64,000 nt of DNA, from contig JABVXV010000212.1 in NCBI GenBank assembly GCA_013365325.1, positions 47,068 to 111,067 of the forward strand. Direction: 5' to 3'. Below, piece by piece: positions 27,501 through 42,500 of this stretch. The translations under genes and the position numbers were made by a program. Source of the stretch: Dipetalonema caudispina. Lineage: Eukaryota; Nematoda; Chromadorea; Rhabditida; Onchocercidae. The notes beneath the pieces are model-generated. The model was not told where the DNA came from. It searched no databases and was given only the letters and a program-made list of their open reading frames with translations. Each line of letters starts with the position of its first letter. Within the stretch, counting starts at the first letter, position 1.

Positions 27501-30500
27501 TTCAAACATCAAGCTAGAAAGTCTTCCCGATGGTACTCAAAGGCTTATAATTAAAAATGCAACTATTGAGGATGCTGGAGAATATCGCTGTGCTGCAAGC
27601 AACCAATACGGCGATGTTTGGAGTGATGTTACACTAGCCGTGAAAGGTTTCTCATTACTAATATTTCGCGGGGGAATTTTAGGATGTCTACTGAATTCAG
27701 AATTTCCAAAGTTTTTATTCTAAAATTTCTGGAATAGTCATTAGCATTCAAAGTGAAATCTTTTTGAATGTATACGTTGAATCCCATAATCTAAAATTAT
27801 TAGTAAATTTTATTTTAGTTCCTGTATCAGAGGAGGAAAGCGGAATCGAAAATGCAGCGCCAACATTCTTAAAAACTTTAGAAAGAATCAATGCTAAAGA
27901 ATCGGAATATGTTGTACTGGAATGTAAAATTGTTGGTGAACCAATGCCTGAAATTAAATGGTTCAAGGTAGGAATTTGTATAAAAATAAATTTAGTCTGT
28001 TTGTACGCTACACTTCGTTTTCAGCATTTTCTTCCAGCCAAATGACCTTTGTCCTTGGCTTATTGAGAAGAAGAATCATTGTTAATCTTCTAGTTCGGAA
28101 ATTCTCAAAACATCTATCAGATTTATCACATTCAAAAATTCTTCAATGTTTCCTCTCTCTCTCTCTCTCTTTTGACACTAATATGAGCAGCATTTTATTT
28201 TGATTTCAGGATAAAGAAGAAATCAGCACTAATGATGCACATTTTAAAATGGAAACATTTCCGGATGGTACCACTCGGCTGATTATCGATTCAGCTAATA
28301 AGGTACTGTATATTATTTTGGAATTTAAATGAAATTAATTGATTTTTCAGATGTTAAGCATTCGATAAGGAAAGTATGTAAATTTTGCTTGCAGGATGAT
28401 AGTGGTGAATTCAGATGTGAAGCACAGAATGCCTTCGGTACAGCACGTACCGACGCTACTTTAAATGTATTGTATGATTTCGAAGTACCAGTGGAAAGTG
28501 AAATTTCACCAGAATTTGTACAGGAATTGAAAGCAGTACAAGCTACTGAAGGAGAGCAAATTTCTTTCGAATGCCGGTAAGTATCATTTATTGTGAAGTA
28601 TTTCCGCTTGTGGAATTTGGTAAAAATTTTGAAATGCTGTAAAAGATTTGTGCAATGTCGAAATGATATTTAGCAAATTCAAGGTACCATTGGCACATTT
28701 CTTTCAATTTATTTGTTTTTTTAGAGTAGCTGGCGTTCCTGTACCAGAGGTAAAATGGTTCAGAGATGGTGAAGAATTAAAACCCGATGAACATGTTCGC
28801 ATTGAAAGCTTACCGGATGGTACCAATTATTTAGTGATTGATTCAGTTAGTGTTGAAGATCAAGGCAATTATCGATGTGAAGCGACAAACAACGCCGGAT
28901 CGATGAGTTCAAAAGCTCCACTAACTGTTAATGGTGAAGTATTTTTGATAGATTCTGTTTTACAATTTTTTACAAATGATACAAATGTGAGAATGCTTAC
29001 GCTTTTTAGCCGGATTAAAATTAAAATTTCATAAAACAAACGAAAAATAATTAAAATTCTTTTAATATTGAAATATTTCTAGAATTGGAAACTTTGAAGC
29101 TGAAGAAAGGCTTGACAGACACGAAAGTGGAAATTGGAACTAAAATTCGTTTGTTTATCGAAGTTGAGGGGAAACCAAAAACAGTAAAATGGTACCATGG
29201 AAAGGATGAAATCAAAACAAATAAGTATGGATGAATTTTCTGACAAATTGAGAGTATAACGATAAGAAATAGTAGAAAATAAAAAGAATCGAAATTTTTG
29301 GAACACTTTGTACTAAAATGATCACAAAGCGTGGATCGAAGGAGAAAATTTGATGGAAGTGATTTCAGTCTTTTGTAGGTAGACTTCTTTGTTCCGTATT
29401 TTTGATCCAGCAATCCTTAAGAAATTTCTTCTTTTACAGATTTTCTTCGTCTCGTATTTATAATCTAGCAGTTTTTAAGAAAATTTTTCAAGTAAAATCG
29501 TAAAATAATAGAATTAATTTCAGACGGACCAAGCTAGAAACAATTACGGAACATGAATATAGCTTGGAAACTGAAGAAGCAGAGAGTTTGGATGAAGGAA
29601 TTTATCGTGTAGTCTTGTCAACTGATACTGAAACTGTTGAATCATCTTGTACAGTAACTGTATTCAAAAAAGAAGTGGCACCAATCTTCCGGAAAGGCCT
29701 TCGAGATCAAAGTGTACCAAAAGGATCTAAGCTTGTTCTTGAGGTAAACACTTTCATCTTGTAAAATACTATCTGAAGTATAAAACAGAAACCATTTTCG
29801 ACAAATTAAAGAAATAAAACTCGGAATTGAATTTTGGATCAAAAAATTTCCTGCAATCATCTCGCAAGAGTAATTGAGAAAGTTTAACAATTTAAATTAA
29901 ATTGAAATTTAAACAATATCTACACGATTGTTCATAACAATTTGTACGTAACATTTTATATTAAAATTTGATTTCCAGATTGAATTAGATGGTACGCCAA
30001 AACAGATCAAATGGTTAAAAGGTGGTATGCCAGTAGATGACAAATTAATGAAAGCGAAAGATGTTGGTAATGGAAAGTATCAATTAGTGATTGATGAAAT
30101 TAAAGAAAATGATATGGGTGAATATACCGTACAAGTATCTAATGATGCTGGAACAATCGAATCCAAAGCAAATATTACGTTGAAAACAGGTATCATAAGT
30201 GATGATTACTTCTCTGTATAGAATAATAATCATACTAATTATGGAAGGAAAATTTCAGAGAAGCCAGAAATTGTTAGTGGTTTGAAGCCAACAATAGCTG
30301 AAATTGGCGAAAAAGTAACGTTTGAAGTGGAAACCAAAGGGCCAATTAAACAAGTTAAATGGTTGGTAATTAAATACAAATTTAGGAATATTTTCGAAAA
30401 TTTGAAAAAAATTCTAAATGGTAGAAGAGAGTAGTTCTTCTTTCGTAGAAAATAGAATTTGAACAAATTTAAATTCTATTTTATGTGAGAGAAAAGAAAT

Positions 30501-33500
30501 CTGTTCTGAGGAAAAAAAATGATTAGAAATTTTTTAGGTACAAGAATGGTGTAGAAGCAAAGAATGTTGAAACGAAGCAGATCGGAAATAACAAATATCA
30601 ATTAATTATCGATAAAGCAACCAAAGATGATGAAGCTGATTATAAGGTTAGAGCTTTAAATGAAATAATCAATCTTTTTGTGCTGGAAACGATCATAGAG
30701 CAAATAAATATCATAAATGTCAGCAGGACTTTTGATTTCTTTTCATAATTTGAGTTTTGATTAAGTTCTTGATGAAGTGAGGTAAGGTTATGACAATTTT
30801 TCGATTTTATTAACTTTGATTTCAATTTATTCGAACAGTATTTGATTTACTCATATCATAATAATGATTTAATCAAATTTATTCCTGGAAAAATTGATTT
30901 TATTTCCAGGTTGTGTTATCAAATGATGAAGGTGACGTAGAGTCATCAGCCAAATTAACAGTGAAACTGCCAAAAATGGAATTTATTAAAAGTTTGGAGG
31001 ATCAAACAGTTGATGCTGGTAATAAAGCTGTCCTCAGCATCGAAGTTAATTTGCCTCCAAAACAAGTTAAATGGTAAATGATAAGTTTTCAAACATTTTA
31101 ATATAATTAGCCTTTCTAAGCAAATTAACGGTGTGTAAGACGATGATCTAGAAGAAATCTAGGAGATAAAAGTTTGGGATTTTTAGGTACAAGAATGGCA
31201 AAGAAATCACTGCAAGTGATAAAGCTAAACAGAATAAACTCAATGATAACACTTACCAACTGGTGATACCGGATACAAGCAAAGATGATACTGCTGAATA
31301 TAAAGTACGCCTAAGTTTTGTGTTTTCCTTCTTTCTTTATGTTAATTTTGAAAGTTAGGGATAAATAGTTTGCGGAACTGTTTTATTTACGTAGTCATTC
31401 TTTCGGAATTCATTGAAATTTGACCGCTTATTAACTCTGACACGAAGAAGCTGCTTAGTTTATCAATTTAATCCCCTCAATTTATCAACTTCAGATTGTA
31501 CTTACCACTGATGATGATACTACCGATTCGTGTTGTGCGTTGACGGTGAAGTTACCACCATTAGTTATCACGAAAGGTTTAGAAGATCAAGCCGTTAATG
31601 TTGGTGAAAAAGTATTACTTGATGTCGAAGTTAACACGCCGCCGAAAGTTGTCAAATGGTAGGTAAATTGGGTTCAGGTTAATTTAATCTATTATTTTGC
31701 ATTAATGGTGGGGTAAAATTCGAAAAAAAAAATCAGTCACTAAGCTTATTTTTATGTACTTCAAGCAGTTCCCAATGTTTACTTTTAGGTATAAAAATGG
31801 TAGAGAAATTGGTTCAGATGACAAAGCAAAGCCGAAGAAAGTGAATGATAAGAATTATCAACTTGAAATATTCAATGCTACAGAAGATGATAGTTTTGAT
31901 TATAAGGTTTGTGAAGGTTTTTAGCATCTTTATTATTTAAATATTAACTTGAACTGAAAATTTACTTTTTCATCGATTTCAGGTTATATTTTCGAATGAC
32001 GAAGGTAGTGTGGAATCCAGTTGTATGTTGACGGTTAAAAAACCAGCCGAGAAGCCTTCAATCAAGAAAGGAATTGAAGATCAATTTATTGCGGTCGGAA
32101 AACCTCTGGAAATCGCAATTGAGGTAACTTATTCGATTTTGTTTTCTGAATTTCGAAAAATTTTAAAGTTGAAGATTTGATCTGAAAAGAGTGAAAAATC
32201 TTTTTCAACTTCACTTAAATTTTTCATTTTCAGTTTATTTCGATTCATTCAAATTTAGGAGATTGAATATGAGTAAACTTTTTCGAAAGCAGTAATACTT
32301 ATCAATAAATCTTACAGACAACGGGTGAGCCAAGAGTAGTGAAATGGTATAAAAATGGACAATTATTATCAGGAGAAACAACTAAAACAGTTAAGACAGA
32401 AAAGATTGATGAAAACAACTACGTTTTGAAAATCGAGAAATGTGCCTCGGATGATAGTGGTACTTATTCGGTTGAAGTGCAGAATGAAGCAGGTCAAGCT
32501 AAGAGCTCAGGAGAGGTGATAATATACTTATCGTTTATCATTCCCGTATCATCATCTTTGTCATTATCCTTTAGCTATCACTTTTATCTCAGCTCATTTA
32601 CATCAATACAGGAACAGTTTAGTACCGGCATTATAACTTTTGTATCATTCGTGTATCATTCTACCAATCTCTGTCGAAAATTTGACTGGCTATTTTAATT
32701 TTAGATTTTATTGAAGAACTTTTCAGATAACCGTTGAAGATAAGCTAAGCTTCCTGAAACCTTTGCAAGATGTTGAAGTGGTAGAAGCTGAACAAGCTGT
32801 GCTTCTGGTCGAAACAAATATTCATCCACGAATTATAAAGTGGTATAAAAATGGACAAGAAATCAAGGCTGTAAGTGGACGAATCGAAATAAAAAATAAC
32901 ACGACAAGATTTCAACTTATCATCAAGAAGGCCGAAATTAGTGACACAGCTGATTACAAGGTATCGTTTTTCGTTGCGTAAGCTTATGCAAGTAATGGTT
33001 TACTTTAGTAATACATATCCGGAATTTCTTTTACATTAATTGATCATTTTTGATAGAGTTGACCCTGAAATTTTTTCGTTATTTGTAAGGACTTTTGGAA
33101 GAAACTGATCCCCTTGAAACCACCGTATGTATGATTGCTGTCAATAGGTTTCATTGATTTTCAATTTTCTAGTGAAAGAAATCATTTCTTATTTTTCCAA
33201 GAATTCTTTGTAATTTCAGGTTATTTTGTCGAATAGTGCCGGTGATCTGGATTCATCTGCAAAACTGACAGTCAAAAAATCAAAGGGTCAACCGAAAATT
33301 ATAAAAGGCTTAGAGGATCAGGTAAACTTTTGATGTTTTTTTTTTTTAAATTCTAGATTGGAATAAATGATATTGGATTAAGTCTGACTCGATGAAAACA
33401 GGGAAGATTAGAAAATGAAACAAATATTTCGGTATTCGATCATCAAGTCTAAATGGTAAATTACTTATGCTTCTCAGGTTATTGCGAAAGGTGATGAATT

Positions 33501-36500
33501 GATATTGGAAATTAAAGTGGATGAGGAACCAACCGAAGTTCGATGGCTTAAAAATGGGATTGCACTACCGAAAAATGTTGAAGCTAAAATTGAAAAAATT
33601 GATGAACAATCGTAAGTAATTTAATTTATCAATTAATATATCAGCGAATTAGTTAATTCATTTTTTGCTTCATTTTGACATTAGCCCAACTTTTTCTACT
33701 TTCAATTATAGACTAATCAACTTTGCAAATTTCTTCCTTTCGTTTCATTGTTAGAGCTGGAATTAAATTCTAATTGATGCTATTGAAAATGTTACCTTTT
33801 CTTCCAATTGCTAGTTTTGTTCTTCGTAAATCACAAAATTAGTGAGAGCAAAGTTGAAAGTTGAACTCCTTTAGGTATCGTTTAACAATTCCACGAGTTG
33901 ATACTACGGATGCCGGTACATATAGTGTTGAAGTAATCAATGAAGTTGGTAAAGTACAAAGTACTGGTAACGTGGACGTTGACATGAAGCCTGAGATTGT
34001 TAAAGGCCTAGAAGATTGTGAAATTAATGAAGGTGATGAGCAGCTCTTCAAGGTTGAAACAAATGTACCTGTTCGGGAAGTTAAATGGTAAAATTTCAGA
34101 TTCGTTTCACTAATTATTAATTTAATATAGTACTTTCGTTTGGTCGAAGAAATTTGGACTAAATTTCAATTTCATATTTAAAGCAGAAATTTCCATTCTA
34201 CTTCGTTTTCCGGTATATTTTGTTATTGTTAATTTTAGGTACAAGAATGGACAGGAAATAAAACCTTCACCGAAGATGATCATGAAGCAAATTACTTCCA
34301 AGAAATTTGAGCTTATAGTTCCTGAAGCATCATTGGACGATGCTGCCACCTATAAGGTATCTCAGTTTGTAAATTTAAATTTGAAAATTAAAACTTGGGA
34401 TGTGTGTTGATTTGTTAGCAGAATGTCAATTCTTACATTTATTCCTGTATCAGAAAAAATGTAAATTAAATGACAAGTTATTCTAGGAAATTAAATAATT
34501 TAAAATAATTAATTATACGGAATCATTAATTCCGTGTTTAATAGCGTCGTTTAATTAATCAGCTGGGACAAGTTCCAGTGAGTTCATTTATTTCAGGTAA
34601 CCTTAAGCAACAAAGCTGGTACTTGTGATTCATCAGCTAGTTTGAATGTTGTAAAGCCTGATGTGCTGAAAGTTCTTGACAGCCTGAAGAATGTTGAAGT
34701 AAATGAAAGTGAACCGATCAAACTTTCTGTTAAAGTTGAAGGGCAACCGAAAACTGTCAAATGGTTCAAAAATGGCCAGGAAATCAAATCAGATGATCGT
34801 GTGCAAATTGTAAGTTCTACTATCCATTAATTGAAATACTTCATCTTAAAATATTTCAGGTTTCCCTTACTTCATCCTGAACTGTTCATTAACGTAAAAA
34901 ATTTAGCCTTGGATTGGCGTGATATTGACCTCCTTAATCTCTTTACCTGTTTACTCATTCGTTTAATTATTTTATAGTCCATCTTTTAGCACTCAATTTT
35001 GAAAAATTGAACTTACAGGCAGAGAATCCTGAAACTGGTGAATATACCTTAACAATTCCGGAAAGTCTAGCATCGGACGATGCCGCATATCGTGTCATGC
35101 TTTCGAACGGATTTGGCGAAGTGCAAAGCGGCTCCATTATTCGCGTCAAGCGTAAAAATTCATTTGTTAACTGAACAGTTTTTTTTTTTTGAGGAAAATA
35201 GTTAGAAATTGGAATTTCCAAATGTTTTCATTTTAATTAATGGGACGAATTTTGCACAAAAAGTTAAGAAATTAAGAATGGAATTTCAAATGGTTTCAGC
35301 GAAGAAAGTAGAACCAGTTACAAGTGTAGCAACTTTCGTTACACCACTGGAAGATGTCGATGTACCAGAAGGTGACAATTTGACTTTGAAATGCAAAGTA
35401 TCCGGAGAACCAACGCCAACACTTAAATGGTTAATACTTCTTAATTCTATCAGATTATGTGTCGTGGATGTGCAAGTTTTCAAGCACAATTATAAAAAAA
35501 ATAAAAACCTAAAATTAATGCGCTGAGATGATATTTTGACTGGAAAATAACGTTAAAAAGATATATTTCAGGTACAAAAATGACGTTGAAATTACTAAAA
35601 ACGATCGCGTTGTGATGCGCATGGCTTTGGATGGTACAGCAACCTTACGTATCCTGGATAGCAAGAAGGAAGATGCAGGTAAATACAGTGTTTCAGCAAT
35701 CAATCCCGTTGGTGAATCGAAATCTGAGTGTAATGTTCGGGTGTTAGACGCCGAAGAATTACCATCGGGACCGAAATTTGTTATTCCACTCAAGGATGTT
35801 GTCGCAGAAATTGGAACTAAAGCTGTATTCACCATTAAAGTTCGCGGTATACCAAAGCCTACACTTAAATGGTACGTATTCTGATTTCTAGAATTCTTAA
35901 GTTGTTTTATTGGCTTAAATAATTGAATTTTTATTGAATCTTCCTTTATTTTTATATATCAACGGAATGAGGCAATATCATGATTTCAGGTCAGTTGCTA
36001 ACCAAGACGTGGCTTACTTGGATGGTATCAAAATTGAAGATTTGGGTGATGGTAACTGGACTATGACAATAGAAAATGTTACCGAGGGATTTATTGGTCG
36101 TATCAAATGCGTTGCAGTCAATGAACACGGAAAAGCAGAATGCGAATCGCAAATAATTCAGACAGAAACAAAACCTGGAAAAGCAAAAACTGAAGAAGGT
36201 TATCCACCGAAATTCAACGTACCGCTGTGGGATCGGCGAATATTGGAAGGGCAAATTGCGACAATTGAATGTCATGTAGATGCGAAACCAACTGCCGATA
36301 TCGTCTGGACGAAGGTTTGCTTTTAACTTCCAATCCTTAGGTTTGAACTTTTGAAAGAAATTTGGAATTTAAAATTAGCAATTCGTTGCTTTACTCAATT
36401 TTAGGATGGTGTAACTTTGATGGAATCGGATCGTATCGAAATTCGCAATTCCTTAGATGGAGCATGTCGTGTACGAATTAACAATTTTGGTGAAGATGAC

Positions 36501-39500
36501 ATTGGTATCTATAAATGCAGTGCTTCAAATACATTTGGAACTGCTGATACCAGATCAAATCTCACTATTCAAAGTTGGTGAAATTTCGACAATTTTTTCT
36601 GGATTTATAGCAAATATTTCGATTTGATTATTTTTAATTTTGACTCAAATTCTCAGTTTTAATTCAAATAAAAGGAATATAATTTTCAGCAAAAGAACGA
36701 AAAGAAGTAGTAGCGAAGAAAGAATTCCCACCACGTTTCAATCCACCACTTGTGGACAAATATGCGGATATTGATGAAACAGTCCGTTTATCCTGCAAAG
36801 TAGATGCATCACCAAAAGCATCCATAACATGGTACAAAGATGGAGTGCCATTAAGAAATAATGGTCGTATTGTTATCGAGAATGATGATGATGGTAACTG
36901 TTTGTTGACAATCAACCACAGTACGGAATCTGATGATGGTGCTTATCGTTGTGTTGCTATCAATGATATTGGTTTGCTTTTTCCCGTTTCTTTTTTCCAG
37001 TATTTCATTATAAAAATTTGATTCCAGGTTGTGAAGATTGTAGTTTTCTCTTCAATAAAAAGGTGTTCAGATATCAAAAAAAAAAAAGAATTTAAAATTT
37101 GAACCTTGAAGGAATATGACTTTGTTGATCATTTTAGGTTTTTTAATTTTGAACTATAAATTTTGATAGAATTATTTGCAGGTAGCTCTAATTCAGCTTG
37201 TATGGTATCTATTCGTAAGATAAAAGAAGAAGTTAAAAAAGAAGGTGAAGAACCATATTTCACCAAAGGGTTGGTTGATAAATGGTTAGAACGTGGCGAT
37301 AAATTAACCTTACAATGCACCGTAATCGGTGATCCGAAACCAGAAGTTCGATGGTATGTTTATATTTTTAATTTTCATAACTTCTAATCAATTTTAAAAA
37401 TTCAATGAGTAAAATGTGCAAGCCTTATAAAAAATTCAAATTTAAAGTCTTGGCTTTTGGTTATTATTTAAATTCTAAGGTATCGTAATGGAATTTTATT
37501 ACGACCAAACAACAAAATCAACATCGAAAATACGCCGGATGGATTGTGTACATTGACAATCGATGAATGCGCAATGAGTGATGAAGGAGTCTATCGTTGT
37601 GATGCTGAAAATTGCAACGGAAAGGCACGAACACAATCAACTGTCCATATTGAAAGTTAGTTTACATCAAATTATAAATTTTTCTTTAATTGTCCACCGA
37701 AACGATTGAATTTCATTAGGAGAAAATTGAAATCTTAAAAGTTTTTTTTAAATACTAGATTGATCAATCACTCAGATTTCTTGCAGGACCGATTGAAAAA
37801 TTGGAAAAGAAAACTGTCGAAGGTCAAGCACCACGGTTTATTATTCCTCTTCAAGATATAACCGTTTATATTGGTTCAACAATCGATTTAGAATGTAAAG
37901 TAGTTGGCGATCCAATGCCAACAGTTAGATGGTAAATTTGATTGAAATTTACACATAAGTATTCTTATATCGCGGTATCACGGTCGTTATTGGTGGAGTA
38001 TGCATAATAGTTAAGGGCGTAAGTTTATTCAGGTTCACAAGTCTTAAATTCTTTGATTCAGGTCCAAAGATGGTATGGTACTTCGCGATGATTCACGTTA
38101 TCAATGGGAAATAGATGCTACAGCTGGTATCTATCGGTTGAAGGTTTGAACCGCTACAACTTTTAATTTTTGATAAATTTAAAGCATTTATAGTTTAAAT
38201 AACTAACATGAATTACCATACCAATTAATTTTTTAGTAATTGATCATGTGATTTTTGGATTATAATAAGCGATGATTAATTTTATTGCAAAAACATTTAC
38301 ATCCGATCGTCCTAAAAAATTTTCTACTTCAGCAAGCACTTTCGCACTGAAATGATCATACAGGCATAAATTGAAAATTTCGAGAAAATTTTTGAAAGAA
38401 TTGTTGTATTTCATATTATTTTTAAAAATAAATTATGAGTAGATTCAAAAACTTTCAGATCAACGATGCAAATATGAACGATGAGGGTGCATATCGATGT
38501 GTTGCAACAAATGCTGCTGGTTCAGCAACTACAAAGTCATTCGTCAGGATGGATGGTATAATATCTCTAAAATGTTTTTTAATTTTAATTTCTTTAACCA
38601 AACTACTCTTAGAACTTGATCAACTTCTTTGATTCATAATACAAATCGAAATTCTAATTTTTAATTAATTTTAAACATTTTTTTTAAGTATGACTTTTCA
38701 GATGGAACTCTCAATCAAATGCCATCTTCCAATGAACCACCTCGTTTCACCATTGCTTTAGGTGACGCACGTGCCATCGAAGGTATGTTTTCTTTTTTTT
38801 TTTTTGTTTAAATTCGGTATTTCAAACATTAATTAATTGGAAGTTTTACTTTGGGATGAAATATCATCGAATATTTAGTTTTTTCAAATTTTGCACAAAT
38901 CTTTTTAGGTCAACCATTGAAATTGGAATGTAAGATAGAAGGAGCTCCTTTGACCGATCTTATTTGGTACAAAGATGGTGAACGAGTTATTCCTGATGAT
39001 AGAATCAAGATTGAATTTGATTCAGATGGACGAGCACGTCTTATCATCAATTCATGTAACGCAAATGATGAAGGTATACTTTTAGTATCTTAGCACAATT
39101 TTGAATATATTACTGATAAATAGGACTGATATAATATTTGAAATAAGTTTTGCGTTGAATTGTACCGTAATTTAATTGATTGAATTTCAGGTCTGTACCG
39201 AGTAATTGCAACCAATCCGTTTGGTTCAGTACATAGCAAAGCTACTGCAACGGTTAAGAAAATGCTCGAAGATACAACCAATGGTTTCATTGATGGGTAA
39301 GGAGTTTTTTGAAGATTTAAGAAAAGTAAAAAGAAACAACTCTTAACAAATTATCGATAATTTAGGATTTTTTTTATTAGTTGAAGCACGTCGCAAACTT
39401 TTCAATGTTAATTTTTTGAAAAATCATACCAATTTCGCTTAAGCTATCAGTGGTAACATATAACATCTTAATTTTAATTAGTAATGATTTTTTAATGACA

Positions 39501-42500
39501 TGAAATTTACAGTATCGATCTGTTCTCTTAGAACAAAGCGGATTGAAGATGATCTAAATAACTCTTCACTTTTCAGTGAGAAATTTGATGCATATCGTGC
39601 TCCACGTGTTGTTGTACCACTTGAAAGTGTTAAAGTTATGGAAGGTAACGATTTTACGCTACGGTGTAAATTTAGCGGTGATCCACGTCCAAATATCAAA
39701 TGGTTCAGGAACGGTGAACGTGTCTACTCCTATGGTCACTGTACTTTGGTAAGTTTTGATTTAAAAAATTTTCAGAAAAATTCAAATTTGAATACACCAT
39801 ACCATTAATTTATTCAAGAATTAAGCTATCGTATTTGATTTATTTCAACATAAGTTTATTTGAATTAATATGAACAGAGAATTGTTTTATAGACCGAAAG
39901 TGAAGATGGTAGTTGTGAATTAACCGTTAATAATGCTAATCGATTTGATGGCGGTTGCTACCGATGTGTTGCAGAGAATATCTATGGTTCCGATAGAACT
40001 ACATGTGAAGTTGCCGTACAATGTTAGAATTTATTTTTAAACTATCCATCATTTATGTTTTTATTGCCTAATATTTAAAAATCGAAAGATTAATTGCTTA
40101 ATTTTATTTAAGTATAATTGACCGAAATTGGTATGATGTTGTTACAAATTTTAGTTAATTAAAAAGTACTGACTCTTTTTTTCTTTTAGTTCACTTAATG
40201 AAATTTTGCAGTAAAAGAAAAGAAACCACAACGTAATTTCGAAGATGAAATCCGTGAAAGTAATGCGCCAGGTTTCTCCGTACCACTTACCATGAAACGA
40301 GCTAAAGCAGGTGATACTGTTATCCTGGAATGTGTTCCATATGGAAAACCATTCCCAGAAATTAAATGGCTCAAAGATGGCATTGAAATTGAAATTAATG
40401 ATAAAATTAAGGTGACATTATTTCCTTCAATTATTTGTTTGAAATTAATTTATTCTAAAACAAAAAATTTTAATGAGTTATTTGAATTTTCCTGATATGT
40501 TTTTCTCATATAAACAATGTAAATTCTCAAAATTTTTTCAGATCGAAAGTTTGGATGATAAAACACAACGTATAATTCTAAAAGATGTTGATTTCTTTGC
40601 GGAAGGTTTTTATCGATGTGTAGCAACTAATGAGTTTGGTACTGCTTCTACGAAAGGCGAAGTTGCTCTTGAAGGTAACTTTGTGAAATTTTTTTTGCTA
40701 CCATTCTTGATGGAACAATCATTGTGCAATAAATTAAATGGTTAAAAATTTTTGCTGCTAGTAAGTAATAACTTAATTTTCAATAAATATAGTTAAAAGT
40801 TACAAAATAGCTTATGCAGTTTTGTCCTTAGTATATAAGATTAAGTTAATAGAGCCAATATGGTCAAATTGTAATTGATCCAGTAGCGCTTTTATGATAT
40901 AAATGCCATAAATATTTTTTTAACAGTTAACAATTTAGCTATTATTAAGTGATATTTCACATTTTCTTCTTAAGATATCGGTTTTGATTAATTTCAAATA
41001 GTACTATTTCAGGTGATCGAATGTTGCTACCAAAGAAAATGGAACCACTTATTAATGAGGAACCGGTAGAAAGCAAACCACGTATTCGTCGTGGTCTATA
41101 TAATATGAGTGTACATCAGGTATTCCCTCATACTTCATTTCTTTATGTTTTATTCCGCCACATTAACAAACTTAACAATGAGTTAATTTCAGGGTAATAC
41201 TATTGAAATGCAAGTTTGCACGTCAGGTTGGCCAACTCCAACTGTGAAATGGTTTAAAAATGGTCAAGAACTAAAGTCCAGTGGCCCAGATGGTCCAGTT
41301 GTGGTATGGACCGATGAACGCGGCATTCATCATTGCATAATTCTCAATGCCTCACCGGAAGATGAAGCGGAATATGCTTTGGAAGCTACCAACAAACTTG
41401 GCACGGCACGGACTGAAGGCGCCATTACAATTATCAGGCCAAAAGAAGTAGTAGGCTATGAAGATGATCGAGATAGGTAAGCAAATTGTATTCTTTTAGT
41501 ATTAGTTACGATTTAAGCTGAAGAAGAATGACGATTGGAACTGATTTGATGGTTGGTTATTACTAATTTTTCTAAATAATGAAATTTTGCAGAGGTGGTA
41601 TGCCATATCCTCCAGGATTTATTCGACAACTTAAAAATAAGCATGTCTTCTCACATATGCCAACAATATTCGATTGCCTTGTAGTCGGCCATCCACCGCC
41701 TGAGGTGAGTTACTTTATGATTTTTTGCAAAAATTTTGATTGCATTCACTAGAAGTTCAGTTATTAGAAGTTAAAAATTAATACTTAAATTGCAAAGCAT
41801 AGTACAGTCAAGACTTAATTCAATTCGAAATTGAATTTAACGATCGAAATCAAGCTTAGTTACCTTACATGTAGCAAATTTATGTATTTACTGCTCAGGT
41901 CGAATGGTTCCATAATGGCAAAAAGATAACACCTGGTGGTCGGATACGTATTCAATCCTGTGCGGGTGGATCACATGCCCTTATCATCATGGATACACTT
42001 CCGGAAGATGCAGGCGAATATGTTGCAATTGCTAGAAACTCTCATGGACAAGCTTCAAGCAGTGCAGTACTGGATGTAACTGGTAAGCGATCTGAGTGAA
42101 TTTTAATTAATTTAACTTTAAGCATAAATGGAATTACTAGAAAGCCTTATTTTTTTCAGATTTGTTAAATTCGAATTTTTTTTAAAACAAAAAAAAATTC
42201 TTCATACTTTTTTGTTTTGTTTTTTCAAAGTCTTCATTGGCTTTTTCCTTTCGAAAATTTTTGTTACTACTTTCTGCAGTACCTCTTCTGGATTCCATCA
42301 AATTCGATGGATCGATTGATGTTACGCCTTATTTAACAGAAGAATATGGTTTCAAGAAAGTTCCTTATCACAGTAAGTTTTCAAACTTTTTTTAAAGTTC
42401 AATTAAAAGTTCGTATGACGCTCAAGAATTCAATCGGTTACTCATTATAACAAAATTTTAGACATCCCAACACCACCGGATCGCGGTCCATTCATTAAAG

